Shown here: positions 36,076-43,429 of the stretch, in pieces
Layout: each line of letters starts with the position of its first letter
Numbering within the stretch: position 1 is the stretch's first letter
Assembly (NCBI GenBank): GCA_017510785.1
Contig: JAFWMH010000051.1
Coordinates: 1 to 43,429 of the forward strand
Direction of reading: 5' to 3'
DNA length: 43,429 nt
From: Atopobiaceae bacterium
GTDB taxonomy: Bacteria > Actinomycetota > Coriobacteriia > Coriobacteriales > Atopobiaceae
Position numbers and translations under genes: made by a program
The notes under the pieces: model-generated
Seen by the model: the letters and a program-made list of their open reading frames with translations, nothing else
Told to the model about the DNA's origin: nothing
Database searches by the model: none

Positions 36076-36743
36076 GTTTGCCTCCTCCTCGGTTCCGCTC
36101 GCGTGCCAACACGCTCTTCCACACCATCGTAACGCGTAGACAAGTGCATACAAAGCTGTTTTTTGCCGTGCGGCCACTGGACGATGCGTGTGTTGCGCCT
36201 GGAGACCCTCGGGGAATGGCGAAACGGGCGCAAGGAGACGAGAAATCGGCTGCGGGGACGGCGAAACGGGCGCACGGCGGGCTACGAGCAGTAGTACGGC
36301 CACTCGCAGACGGTCGCACATAAAAAATAGTGGGCACGTAGTTTTGAACAGACGAACAAAACCCCAGTTCACGGTATTCTACGCATCAACATTGCAATAT
36401 TACGTGCCCACTGTGTAAAATAGACAGTGGGCACGTAATATTGCAATTCTTATGCCAATGCACCTGCTATCTGGGGTTTTGCAAAACATCAAAATGTTCG
36501 TGCCCACTATCTTTTATGTTTCGGCATGTGCCGAGAGCAAATCGGCGCACGACAAGGACACTTCAGAGCGCGACGGGACTCTGCGGGGCGCAGCGAGGGT
36601 ACCGCGGGGCACTTCAAAGCGCATCGGGGCGCGGCAAGGGTGTCGCAGAGCGCGGCGAAGACGAAACGAGGGCGTTACGAGTCATTCGGGCCATCCACAT
36701 GACCGCATGGCCTGTTAAAGCCGGGCGATTTTTGCCATTGTCA
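36076..36743. other. Repeat-bearing spacer
   Basis: No gene. It holds GGCGAAACGGGCGCA twice (about 36219 and 36261), the second 184-bp hairpin element, and a GC-rich tract with repeated CGGGGCGC words (about 36570-36650). Overlapping frames of 60-130 codons on both strands are explained by this composition. Confidence 0.65.
36327..36510. repeat. 184-bp long-hairpin element, copy 2
   Basis: The central arms are GCAATATTACGTGCCCACTG (36394-36413) and their exact complement (36425-36444). They differ from copy 1 at several bases on both arms in matched fashion, so pairing is preserved. The terminal pairing extends outward here (ACATAAAA / TTTTATGT), giving about 202 bp. Confidence 0.88.
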
Positions 36744-38045
36744 TCAGGCCCCGAAGGTCCTGATGGGTATTACATACACGCCGTCGGGTCGCCGGTATGC
36801 CGACTCACCGGTTCCGGTAAGCACTGCTAGGAAGGACGGGTTCCGAGTTCGCGCGAGTGCGTCGCCAGCAAGTTTGGAACGTATTCTCAGCAGAGAGGAA
36901 GCAGCCTGATCGACCTTATTGGGACTCAATTCTGCCTCAATGGCAGCCCACCTTCCATCCGAAAGCTCCACAATGAAGTCCGACTCGAGACCCGAATCGT
37001 CACGATAGTATCGCACAGGGCTAAACCCAGCACCTGACACGGCGCGAGCGTAGACGTCAATGTCGCGCATGCAGAGATTCTCGAACACGAGACCGAGTGT
37101 CTGCCAGTCCTGCAGGAGAGACTCCGCCGAGAGGCCAAGCAACGACACGGCAAGCGAGGGATCGGCGAGGTAGCGCTTGGGCTTTGTCCGCATGCGCTTG
37201 GGTGAGCGTGAGGGCGGCACCCAGCCCGCAACCGCGTCGATCAGGTATGCGCGCTCGAGCAGAGCGAGATGCTTGGAGACGTTCTGCTGCTCGTCGTTGG
37301 ATGATCCACGAGCATCGTTGCGCGCATACACGTCGCGCGCGTACGTGTCGAGCGTAACGGATTGGCCAAGATTGCGGGCAACGGAGGTCGCGGACCGCTC
37401 GGCAATTGTCGTGTCGCCGCCCATACGCGGAATGGACTGGCCGAAAATGGCCGAGAGGTACTCTCTGATGACAATCTGGGTGTCTGCGGAGTCTATCTCG
37501 ACGAGGTCGGGCCATCCACCTCGCACGCACGCACGAGCGAGGGACCATATGTCCGGGTTGGCCTCACATGGCTTGAACTTGCCCTCGAAGAGCCCGGCAA
37601 GACTCACTTCGCCCGTGGACTCGCCCGATTCGAACAGCGACATAGGGTGCATGCGCACCCTTCCAATGCGTCCCGCGCCGCTATGAGCCTTCTTCTCATC
37701 ACTTGGGGTGGAGGACCCTGTAAGAATCCACCGTCCCTTAGCACCCCCCGCGTCATCCACCGCGTGCCGCACCACATCCCATAGCTCGGGAACTCGCTGC
37801 CACTCGTCCACGACGTGAGGAGACTCGCCAGCGAGTGCGAAAGACGGATCCGCCTGCGTTATTTGAAGGTTTGCGCCGCGGTCGACGTATGTAACGCTTC
37901 TGCCATGCGCAAGCGATGCCCACGTTTTGCCACACCAGCGGGTACCCGATATTTCGATCGCGCCAAAGAGCCTCAGCCAACGCTCGATTTGAGCGTCCAC
38001 TACGCGTGGTCGATATCCTTCAGGACGAATCTGCCGACCATCCAT
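36744..38045 (-). CDS. AAA ATPase with DUF4143 domain
   Basis: A 433-residue protein of the AAA_14/DUF4143 family: P-loop EISGTRWCGKTWAS (~30-43), HVVDEWQRVPELWD (Walker B, VDE in place of hDE), sensor RWILTGSS, then a C-terminal DUF4143 nuclease-like region with YYRDDSGLESDFIVE (E/D residues resembling a PD-(D/E)XK core) and AAIEAELSPNK. Such proteins are common and scattered in gut bacteria; their role is unknown. The start at 38045 has AGGAGG 7 nt upstream; the ATG at 38060 overlaps that site. A near-consensus promoter with three direct repeats precedes it. Confidence 0.9.
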   Translation of the reverse strand: MDGRQIRPEGYRPRVVDAQIERWLRLFGAIEISGTRWCGKTWASLAHGRSVTYVDRGANLQITQADPSFALAGESPHVVDEWQRVPELWDVVRHAVDDAGGAKGRWILTGSSTPSDEKKAHSGAGRIGRVRMHPMSLFESGESTGEVSLAGLFEGKFKPCEANPDIWSLARACVRGGWPDLVEIDSADTQIVIREYLSAIFGQSIPRMGGDTTIAERSATSVARNLGQSVTLDTYARDVYARNDARGSSNDEQQNVSKHLALLERAYLIDAVAGWVPPSRSPKRMRTKPKRYLADPSLAVSLLGLSAESLLQDWQTLGLVFENLCMRDIDVYARAVSGAGFSPVRYYRDDSGLESDFIVELSDGRWAAIEAELSPNKVDQAASSLLRIRSKLAGDALARTRNPSFLAVLTGTGESAYRRPDGVYVIPIRTFGA

Positions 38046-38069
38046 GCGGCACCTCCTCATGATGGGTGG

Positions 38070-38131
38070 CCTAGTAAAAACGAATTATAGATCCTAGAAA
38101 AAACGAATGTCAATTCCTAGAAAAAACAAAC
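38070..38131 (-). promoter_or_regulatory. Near-consensus promoter embedded in three 23-bp-spaced repeats
   Basis: On the minus strand TTGACA (38113-38108) and TATAAT (38089-38084) are both perfect sigma-70 boxes, spaced 18 bp. CCTAG(A/T)AAAAACGAAT-type words begin at 38070, 38093 and 38116, exactly 23 bp apart, and overlap both boxes. This arrangement is typical of repressor operators. Confidence 0.8.
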
Positions 38132-38388
38132 GAATGACAACGGGAACGGAGGGTGTTGTCACTCGTTGCGGCCTTACGCGCGGGTTTTGCGGTTCCTAAG
38201 CTCGTGGCGGTTACCCTCTTTAAACTCAGCCATCGGCCTGTCGACCGCTTCCAGTTACTTCGACCCAAGCAAATGAGCCCCTTGTCACACAAAAGGCAAC
38301 CGCTCACACAAAAGGTACTTGGCAACGTCCCAGGGTCCGCTCCCACCCGCGACTGAACTAAGGCATACCCCTCCAAGAAATGGTCCCG
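38132..38388. other. Spacer, no feature seen
   Basis: About 260 bp between the divergent promoter and the end of the exporter pseudogene. An 88-codon minus-strand frame has no family similarity and no ribosome binding site. Confidence 0.4.
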
Positions 38389-40034
38389 CTAGCTCTCATC
38401 AATTTGTTGCCGCTTAACCAGCTCGGCGAAAAAGCCGTCCTTCTCCATGAGCTCGTCGTAGGTGCCACTCTCCACGATTTTGCCTTTGTTTAGAGCGATG
38501 ATGCGGTCGCACGAGCAGATGGTGGAAAGGCGGTGGGCAATCACGATCCTCGTGCAGTCCAAAGCGTCGAGAGAGTCGGTTACAATCTTTTGCGTAAGGT
38601 TGTCCAAGGCACTGGTTGCTTCATCCATAATGAGGATACTCGGCTTGCCCACAATCGCCCTCGCAATCATGAGTCGCTGCTTTTGGCCACCCGAAATGCC
38701 GCCACTACCCTCCGAGATGTGTGTGTGCATCCCCATGGGCATGAGCCTGATGTCCTCCGCTATACCCACCTTTTCGGCAGCGTCCCAAGCATCTTCCATG
38801 CTGAGGTGGGGTGCGGTGATGGTAATGTTCGAATAGATATCTCCCGCGAACAGCTTTCCATCCTGCAAAACCGTACCAATGCAGCGGCGCAAGCTCCTGA
38901 GGTTGGTAACGCTCATATCGTGGTCGTCGTAGTAAACCGTTCCCTCCTGCGGGGTCTTGAACCCCAGCAGAATTTTGACCAGTGTGGATTTAGCGCAGCC
39001 ACTCCCACCAACAATGCCTACGTATTCACCTGACCTTATGGTAAGCGAGAGGTCGTCGAGCACCGCAGGACCATCTTCGTCGTAGCGAAAGGTAACATGG
39101 TCGAGCTCGATTTTGCCTTCCAGCTTCGACACCGGCGCCTTGTCGATGCTGCACTCCGGAACTGCCTGCAAGATTGGCTCCACCATCTTGAGGCGAGGAC
39201 CCAGTTGCGAAACCCACTTGAAACGGGGGGCTATAACATCGAGGCATCCCATGGCCGCGCCATAAGCTGTGGAAAAAGCCGCAAAGCTCGCCACCGAAAC
39301 ATGACCTCTATACGCAAGAAAAAACGCAACGAGCAGACCCATAAGACGGCATGAGGCAACGAGTTGCGCCCTCGCGCACAGGGGGAACCTCGTGCTATAG
39401 GTCGCTGCGGCTTGCTCGGCGTATCCTCTCATCCATCTTGCGTACGCCCGGTCTTCGCTACCGCTGAGCTTGAGGCGTTGTGCACCCGAAAAGAGGTCGA
39501 ACACCATGCTGCCGTTTTTCTCTGCGGCTTCAAACTGCCGCATTGCCAACCGTCGCTCTTGAACAGTCGTAACGACTTGCACAACAATAACCAAGGCTAT
39601 GGCTCCAAGGCCGGCGGGGAGCAGCTCGGGCGCAACAAATAGAATGGGCAAGGCCATAACAACCGCAACCACCATATTCATAATTACGAAGAGCGTGTCC
39701 GTGATGATTTTGGGCACGTCGGCAAACGCCGTGATTCTTTGCGATAAACCGCCCGCCGAATAACGCTAAAAAACGAAACGGGAAGGTTGAGCACACGAGC
39801 GAATACGCCGTTCTCGGCTATTACGTCCAAACGGTTTTGTATACGCGCGCTTAAGGAAAACCGTGCCGCGCATAAGAAAATTGGCGAGCGAAAGCGACGC
39901 AAGAAAGGTAAAAAGCGAAAGGAAGAGCGGAATGGATCCCGTGGGAACGATTCGACCAAAGGCAATCTTTACGACTATTGTAACAACGACCCCCGCGACG
40001 GACATGAGGATGGACGCAACAACATACAGCAAAA
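38389..40034 (-). pseudogene. NHLP-type bacteriocin-export ABC transporter, truncated and frameshifted
   Basis: The last 442 codons in one frame cover the later TM helices and a full ATPase domain (ISGGQKQRLMIARA, ILIMDEATSALD, RIVIAHRLST), but Walker A reads GGSGCAKST, with Ala where the invariant Gly before the Lys should be. Upstream, conserved pieces continue in two other frames: RIQNRLDVIAENGVFARVLN and LPVSFF, then VKIAFGRIVPTGSIPLFLSL and LTNLLLYVVASILMSVAG, so there are at least two frameshifts (near 39775 and 39860). The N-terminal ~300 residues usual for this family are missing and a 114-bp repeat element abuts the break. The family exports leaderless or nitrile-hydratase-leader peptides; no precursor is nearby. 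Confidence 0.85.
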
Positions 40035-40148
40035 GATTAGTCAAATGTCCCGTCCGTGCCCCGGAGGGCAAAGCTCAAACAGCTATCGGGCTGCGGAACT
40101 GCGCGCGGCTGCTCCTCCGGGCCACTTTGCGATTTGACGCTTCTTTAG
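40035..40148. repeat. 114-bp inverted-repeat element, copy B
   Basis: Starts GATTAGTCAAATGTCCCG and ends GATTTGACGCTTCTTTAG; the GTCAAAT/ATTTGAC ends are inverted. It is the same length as copy A and lies right at the broken 5' end of the ABC exporter pseudogene, so it may mark the breakpoint. Confidence 0.8.
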
Positions 40149-40262
40149 CACCCAAAAGCTCCCAAGCAGCCCAATAGTTCGAGCGGCGCATGAAGAGCAC
40201 GCCTCCATGCGCCGGCTCGGCACAATACATGACAAAAGCCGTCCTATTGTTACGTCCCGTCG

Positions 40263-41432
40263 CTACGCGCGATGCCTGCGGCTCACGTACACACCAGTTG
40301 CTCCAGCAAGGACGCACGCAGCGGCAACGGCGACGCCTTGCCCGTCGCCGGTAGCCGGCAAAAGCGCTCCCCGCAAACTGGCGATCCTGGCTCCGGCCTT
40401 GGCGCCCGACACGCCGTCATCGTCATCACCCTTGCAACGATAATACCCCGGCTCGCCATCTGCCTTGAGGTCCACTTCCTTGTCGTCGCCGGTGTCCACG
40501 TAGCGCACGCTTTTGTCACCGACCTTGCCTTCCTTAACCTCGCCATTCTTTTCGCGAATGAGTTCGATGTTCGAATCCGACCACACGCGATACGGGCTCG
40601 AATCCTCGTAGTCCTCGTCGGGGGTCGTAACCTTTACGTCGGAGTGGTCGATGGTCATTTCGCCACCAGAATGTACCGTTCCAGCGAAGTCGAGCACCGA
40701 CTCACGAATGAGCAGGTTGCCACCCGCGTCCACGAGCACGTACTGGTCGTCGTCGGACGCTGCGATTTTGGATGTGTCGATTACGACGTCGCCCTTCTCC
40801 GATCCAACGGCATTCTCGTCGGCCAAGAGGTTTACGGTTACGTGGCCGATGGTGAGTCCACCGCCTTCAGTCGCGAGAGCCGTGTCCTCTTCATCCTCCC
40901 CTAGGTTTACGATGTCCCTCCTTTGGCAGCTCGTGCCACGCACCGCAACATTGGCATCGTCGTAGCCCGCGATTTCCTCGAAGTCGTTCTCGTCCGTTAC
41001 GTTAATCGTAACGTTCGAGCGATCGTGCGCCTCGACCTCTTCGAACTCGTTGTTGCCATTGGCGTTGATTGTTACGCTGGCATCGTCGCGGGCGTGGACC
41101 TCCTCGACCTCGTTGCTACCACTGAAGTCCATGCCGACCTCGGCCGAACCGGCGACCTCAACGTTCCCAATTTCGTTGCCGCCCTCGAAGCCAATTTGAA
41201 GGCTCTCGTCCGTATACAGCGAGCCTGCCGTAACATCCACCATGTCGAGCGTGGCATCTCCAAGCGTCGCTGTGCCCCCACCAACCGAGTTTTCGCCCTG
41301 CGCGAGCTCGGCATCGTCCACGGTAACGATGCCCCATGCCGGCGCGGGCATAATCAAGGCGCCTGCCAAAAGCGCCGACGATGTCCACGCAATCGTCCTC
41401 CTGCAAATACGCAGCGTCGTTTCTTTGTTCAC
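40263..41432 (-). CDS. LPXTG-anchored beta-repeat surface protein
   Basis: A 389-residue exported protein: signal peptide (LRICRRTIAWTSSALLAGAL, then PAPAWG), an acidic beta-rich body of repeated coils with N/D-E-(F/V)-E-E words (SGSNEVEEVHARDDASVTIN, GNNEFEEVEAHDRSNVTIN, ENDFEEIAGYDDANVAV), and a C-terminal sorting signal LPATG-DGQG, hydrophobic stretch and RRHRA tail. It should be fixed to peptidoglycan by sortase. The start is taken as GTG at 41432 because AAAGGGAAG lies 3-5 nt upstream; the longer frame from 41480 overlaps the LysR gene. Ligand or adhesin role unknown; the repeats resemble carbohydrate-binding beta-solenoids. Confidence 0.82.
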   Translation of the reverse strand: MNKETTLRICRRTIAWTSSALLAGALIMPAPAWGIVTVDDAELAQGENSVGGGTATLGDATLDMVDVTAGSLYTDESLQIGFEGGNEIGNVEVAGSAEVGMDFSGSNEVEEVHARDDASVTINANGNNEFEEVEAHDRSNVTINVTDENDFEEIAGYDDANVAVRGTSCQRRDIVNLGEDEEDTALATEGGGLTIGHVTVNLLADENAVGSEKGDVVIDTSKIAASDDDQYVLVDAGGNLLIRESVLDFAGTVHSGGEMTIDHSDVKVTTPDEDYEDSSPYRVWSDSNIELIREKNGEVKEGKVGDKSVRYVDTGDDKEVDLKADGEPGYYRCKGDDDDGVSGAKAGARIASLRGALLPATGDGQGVAVAAACVLAGATGVYVSRRHRA

Positions 41433-41472
41433 GAGCTTCCCTTTCGCGTTCGCAAATCCGCTAATCACCATT

Positions 41473-42360
41473 TTAAACAAAATCCAGCTCGCGCATCCCC
41501 CTCAGGAACAAATCGCCCGCGCGGGAGAGCGGTGCATAGCGCTTCCAAATGAGCCATGCCGGAGTCGGCGGCACGTCGTTTAGAGGCACGCAAACAAAAG
41601 GCGTCCCCTCGCCCACCTGCGCCAAGCCCTCGAAGCACACCGCCACGCCCAAACCCGCCTCGACCAGCAGCGACCCGTTGTAGAGCAGGGTGTAGGTCGC
41701 CGCTACGTCGAAACCTTCTGCGAGCAATCGCTGTAGGAACGCGTGATTGCCCTCGTCAAACGCACTGCTCTCACCGCTCACAATGAGACGCTCCCCGCGC
41801 AGCTCCTCGAGCGTGAGGCTCTCGCGCCTGGCAAGTGGGTGATCCCGACGCATCAACACGCCCCATCGGTCCTCGTGTGAGAGTCGCAAGGACTCGTGAC
41901 GATTACCCGGGTCCTCGCCAAAGATAACCCCAAAATCGAGCAAGCCCTTCTCTACTCTTTCGACCACGTCGGTGCCGTTGCCCGAGTGAATGCGAAAGCG
42001 TATGCCGGGATGCTCCTGCCCGAGTCGCGTCGCCACTTTCGCGACAAGCGACATCGCCCGCGATTCACCGCCTCCCACCCACACGTCGCCCTCCACCGTT
42101 GCCGCCGGCGAGCGCAACTCGCGCTCGGTACGGTCGGTAAGGGTCACGATTTCGTCGGCGCGCTTGCGCAGCAGCATGCCTGCCTCGGTGAGCGTTACGC
42201 CACGCGGCTCGCGCACGAGCAACTCGCATCCCACTTCGCGCTCGAGCTCCGCTAGCTGACGAGAAAGAGCCGGCTGCGTAATATGCAGCTGCCGTGCGGC
42301 GCGTGTGACGTTTCCTTCGCGCGCGACCGCGAGAAAAGAGCGGAGGGTACGAATCTCCAT
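41473..42360 (-). CDS. LysR-type transcriptional regulator
   Basis: A 295-residue LysR regulator. The N-terminal winged helix-turn-helix is textbook (MEIRTLRSFLAVAREGNVTR, AARQLHITQPALSRQLAELE), followed by a linker helix and a periplasmic-binding-like effector domain (~90-290; GLLDFGVIFGED, SLLVEAGLGVAVCFEGLA). The ATG at 42360 follows GAGGAG; the frame extends to 42384 without a better start. It lies directly upstream of the LPXTG gene on the same strand (40 bp), so it could be co-transcribed with it, but LysR targets are commonly divergent and nothing divergent is seen. Confidence 0.92.
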   Translation of the reverse strand: MEIRTLRSFLAVAREGNVTRAARQLHITQPALSRQLAELEREVGCELLVREPRGVTLTEAGMLLRKRADEIVTLTDRTERELRSPAATVEGDVWVGGGESRAMSLVAKVATRLGQEHPGIRFRIHSGNGTDVVERVEKGLLDFGVIFGEDPGNRHESLRLSHEDRWGVLMRRDHPLARRESLTLEELRGERLIVSGESSAFDEGNHAFLQRLLAEGFDVAATYTLLYNGSLLVEAGLGVAVCFEGLAQVGEGTPFVCVPLNDVPPTPAWLIWKRYAPLSRAGDLFLRGMRELDFV

Positions 42361-42649
42361 AGGCATCTCCTCGAGGATAAGCATGCACCGTTCGTATAGT
42401 TTATTGTGAACTATATATGTTAGTTATACCACACACGTTTGCAGAGGCCATCGACACTTTGCACGCAACGAAGGGCGACAAGCCAGCACAATCGACTAAC
42501 AACATTCGCACGGACGACGGGTGTGTGCGACTCATAGCATCGACATTGGCCTTCTCTTGAATCGTATTCTCTTGAATCGCCCGAACCGAACCGCAATGCA
42601 ATTCAGCGCATTTTGTAACGTGTTCTTTGGAATAACGTTTGGCAAAGTG

Positions 42650-42725
42650 GAGTATACTTGCTTTATCAGCAGTGTTCCCTGCTGCGAGTGGGAGTGGTAA
42701 AAGAGGCCGCCTTCTGGTGGCCTCT
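42650..42725 (+). ncRNA. Possible small structured RNA
   Basis: A -10-like TATACT (about 42652) is followed by a small hairpin CAGCAG-TGTTCCC-TGCTG (42668) and a strong stem AGAGGCCGCC / GGTGGCCTCT (42702-42725) with a TTCT loop and a short CTCTACGTT tail. This looks like a short transcript closed by a terminator-like hairpin. The -35 is poor and I recognise no RNA family. Confidence 0.35.
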
Positions 42726-42806
42726 CTACGTTAATCTGCTGGTAAACGCTGCCTCCAGGCGCAACTAGCTTGCAGCATAGCCTTGGACGAGTTCCACACA
42801 TAAAAG

Positions 42807-42990
42807 ATAGTGGGCACGAAGTTTCGACTGTTTTGCAAAAGCCCAGTTTACAGGTGTACACTCATAAATATCGCAATCTCACGTGCCCACTGTATATTTT
42901 GGTCAGTGGGACTGTGATGTTGCACCATTTATGCTTTGGACCTCACGAGCTGGGGTTTTGTACGATCGTTCAAAACTACGTGCCCACTAC
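42807..42990. repeat. 184-bp long-hairpin element, copy 3
   Basis: Same length and layout as copies 1 and 2 (outer ATAGTGGGCACG / CGTGCCCACTAC; inner arms 42873-42892 and 42904-42923). Here the inner arms have several mismatches, so this copy is more decayed. Confidence 0.85.
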
Positions 42991-43212
42991 TTTTTATATG
43001 CCAATGACGCTGAGCACTCAGCGAACCCGGCACCCTTGTGAAAGGGGATAACCTAGGGGAAAGACCTCCACAACGGGTGCCATTTGCACTATTCTAGGTG
43101 CCGTCCTCGACAGCCACGTCATCCACTTATCCACTTTGGCTCATGGCCTCAAACATGGGTATCGTTTGCAGCATTTAGCACGGCCAAGTACGCTGGTAGA
43201 CAAGCACAAAAA

Positions 43213-43330
43213 CGACCCAAACGGCACCCAACCCTGACAATGGGTGCCAAACGTGCCATTTCGCGCGGGCGAACGGGCCGTAAGTGTCCCAAACGGCACC
43301 CAACCCTGACAATGGGTGCCAAAAGTGCCA
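43213..43330. repeat. GGGTGCC/GGCACCC palindrome, locus 3 (two tandem copies)
   Basis: CCCAAACGGCACCCAACCCT followed by GACAATGGGTGCCAAA occurs twice, 74 bp apart. Each copy forms a GGCACCCA / TGGGTGCC hairpin. The 74-bp unit also includes a CGCGCGGGCGAACGGGCCG segment. Confidence 0.75.
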
Positions 43331-43429
43331 CCAGCGCGACGCGCCTGCCCGCACGCCATTCCGGCGGCCACGCGCCACGCCAGCGACCAGCCGCCACGCA
43401 CCCGCGACCAGCCGCCATGCACCCCGCCA

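Larger units (their letters stand above)
42361..43429. other. Gene-free right end with repeats and a possible small RNA
   Basis: No credible CDS in over 1 kb. It contains a tandem 14-bp repeat TCTCTTGAATCG (about 42552-42580), a possible small RNA unit, the third 184-bp hairpin element and a double GGGTGCC palindrome. GC-rich repeats at the very end (GCGACCAGCCGCCA-type words) may continue beyond the window. Confidence 0.65.

Noticed and set aside
38070..38131. The three 23-bp-period repeats as a CRISPR array
   Set aside because: Repeats are only ~16 bp with 7-bp spacers and cover promoter boxes; no cas genes are present.
38110..38376. 88-codon minus-strand frame near the promoter of the AAA ATPase
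   Set aside because: It begins downstream of the operator repeats in the wrong context and has no similarity; its start side runs through the promoter.

Overview
The window looks like a chromosomal segment of a fairly GC-rich actinobacterium, most likely a gut- or rumen-associated member of the Coriobacteriia (Eggerthellaceae-like). This rests on GC-rich codon use, LPXTG and lipobox surface proteins, twin solute-binding c-di-GMP sensors, a DUF3737 protein, and a stand-alone reductase-terminated NRPS of the kind known from gut bacteria. The assignment is an inference from gene content; there is no rRNA or tRNA gene in the window to fix it.

Left end (1-4.3 kb, mostly minus strand). The window opens inside a gene encoding a bacterial signal peptide fused directly to an almost perfect eukaryotic ubiquitin; the gene runs off the left edge. 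Beside it are a lipoprotein, a frameshifted secreted peptide gene, a decayed ABC-exporter ATPase, a cupin with a tiny overlapping membrane peptide, and a cysteine-nucleophile alpha/beta hydrolase. From 4.3 to 6.1 kb lies an island of palindromic and tandem repeats without genes. It is followed by a DUF3990 (ADP-ribosyltransferase-like) gene paired with a His-rich Sel1/TPR gene, then a sodium:solute symporter.

Centre (9.6-29.3 kb). A MATE exporter and a 3048-residue NRPS (A-T-C-A-T-C-A-T-R) form an operon predicted to make and export a reductively released tripeptide (aldehyde, alcohol or cyclised derivative). Convergent to it is a STAS + SpoIIE-phosphatase partner-switching pair. Divergent from that pair is a tight three-gene c-di-GMP operon: a twin-SBP sensor with degenerate GGDEF and intact EAL, a Cache-HAMP-GGDEF cyclase, and a second twin-SBP sensor that stops at the end of a PAS domain with no output module.

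Right part (29.5-43.4 kb). This holds a VanY-type D,D-carboxypeptidase lipoprotein, a small helical protein with DUF3737, 4-alpha-glucanotransferase, a PPC/DUF296 protein, a Cof-type HAD phosphatase, an AAA/DUF4143 ATPase behind a near-consensus promoter with three 23-bp-spaced operator-like repeats, a frameshifted NHLP-type bacteriocin exporter, an LPXTG surface protein and a LysR regulator.

Several dispersed repeat families thread through the intergenic regions: a 184-bp long-hairpin element (three equal-length copies with covarying arms), a 114-bp inverted-repeat element (two copies), a GGGTGCC/GGCACCC palindrome (three loci) and a GAAGCATCTTGG motif (five copies). The most striking single feature is the secreted ubiquitin; the most complete new system is the NRPS-MATE-partner-switch locus.
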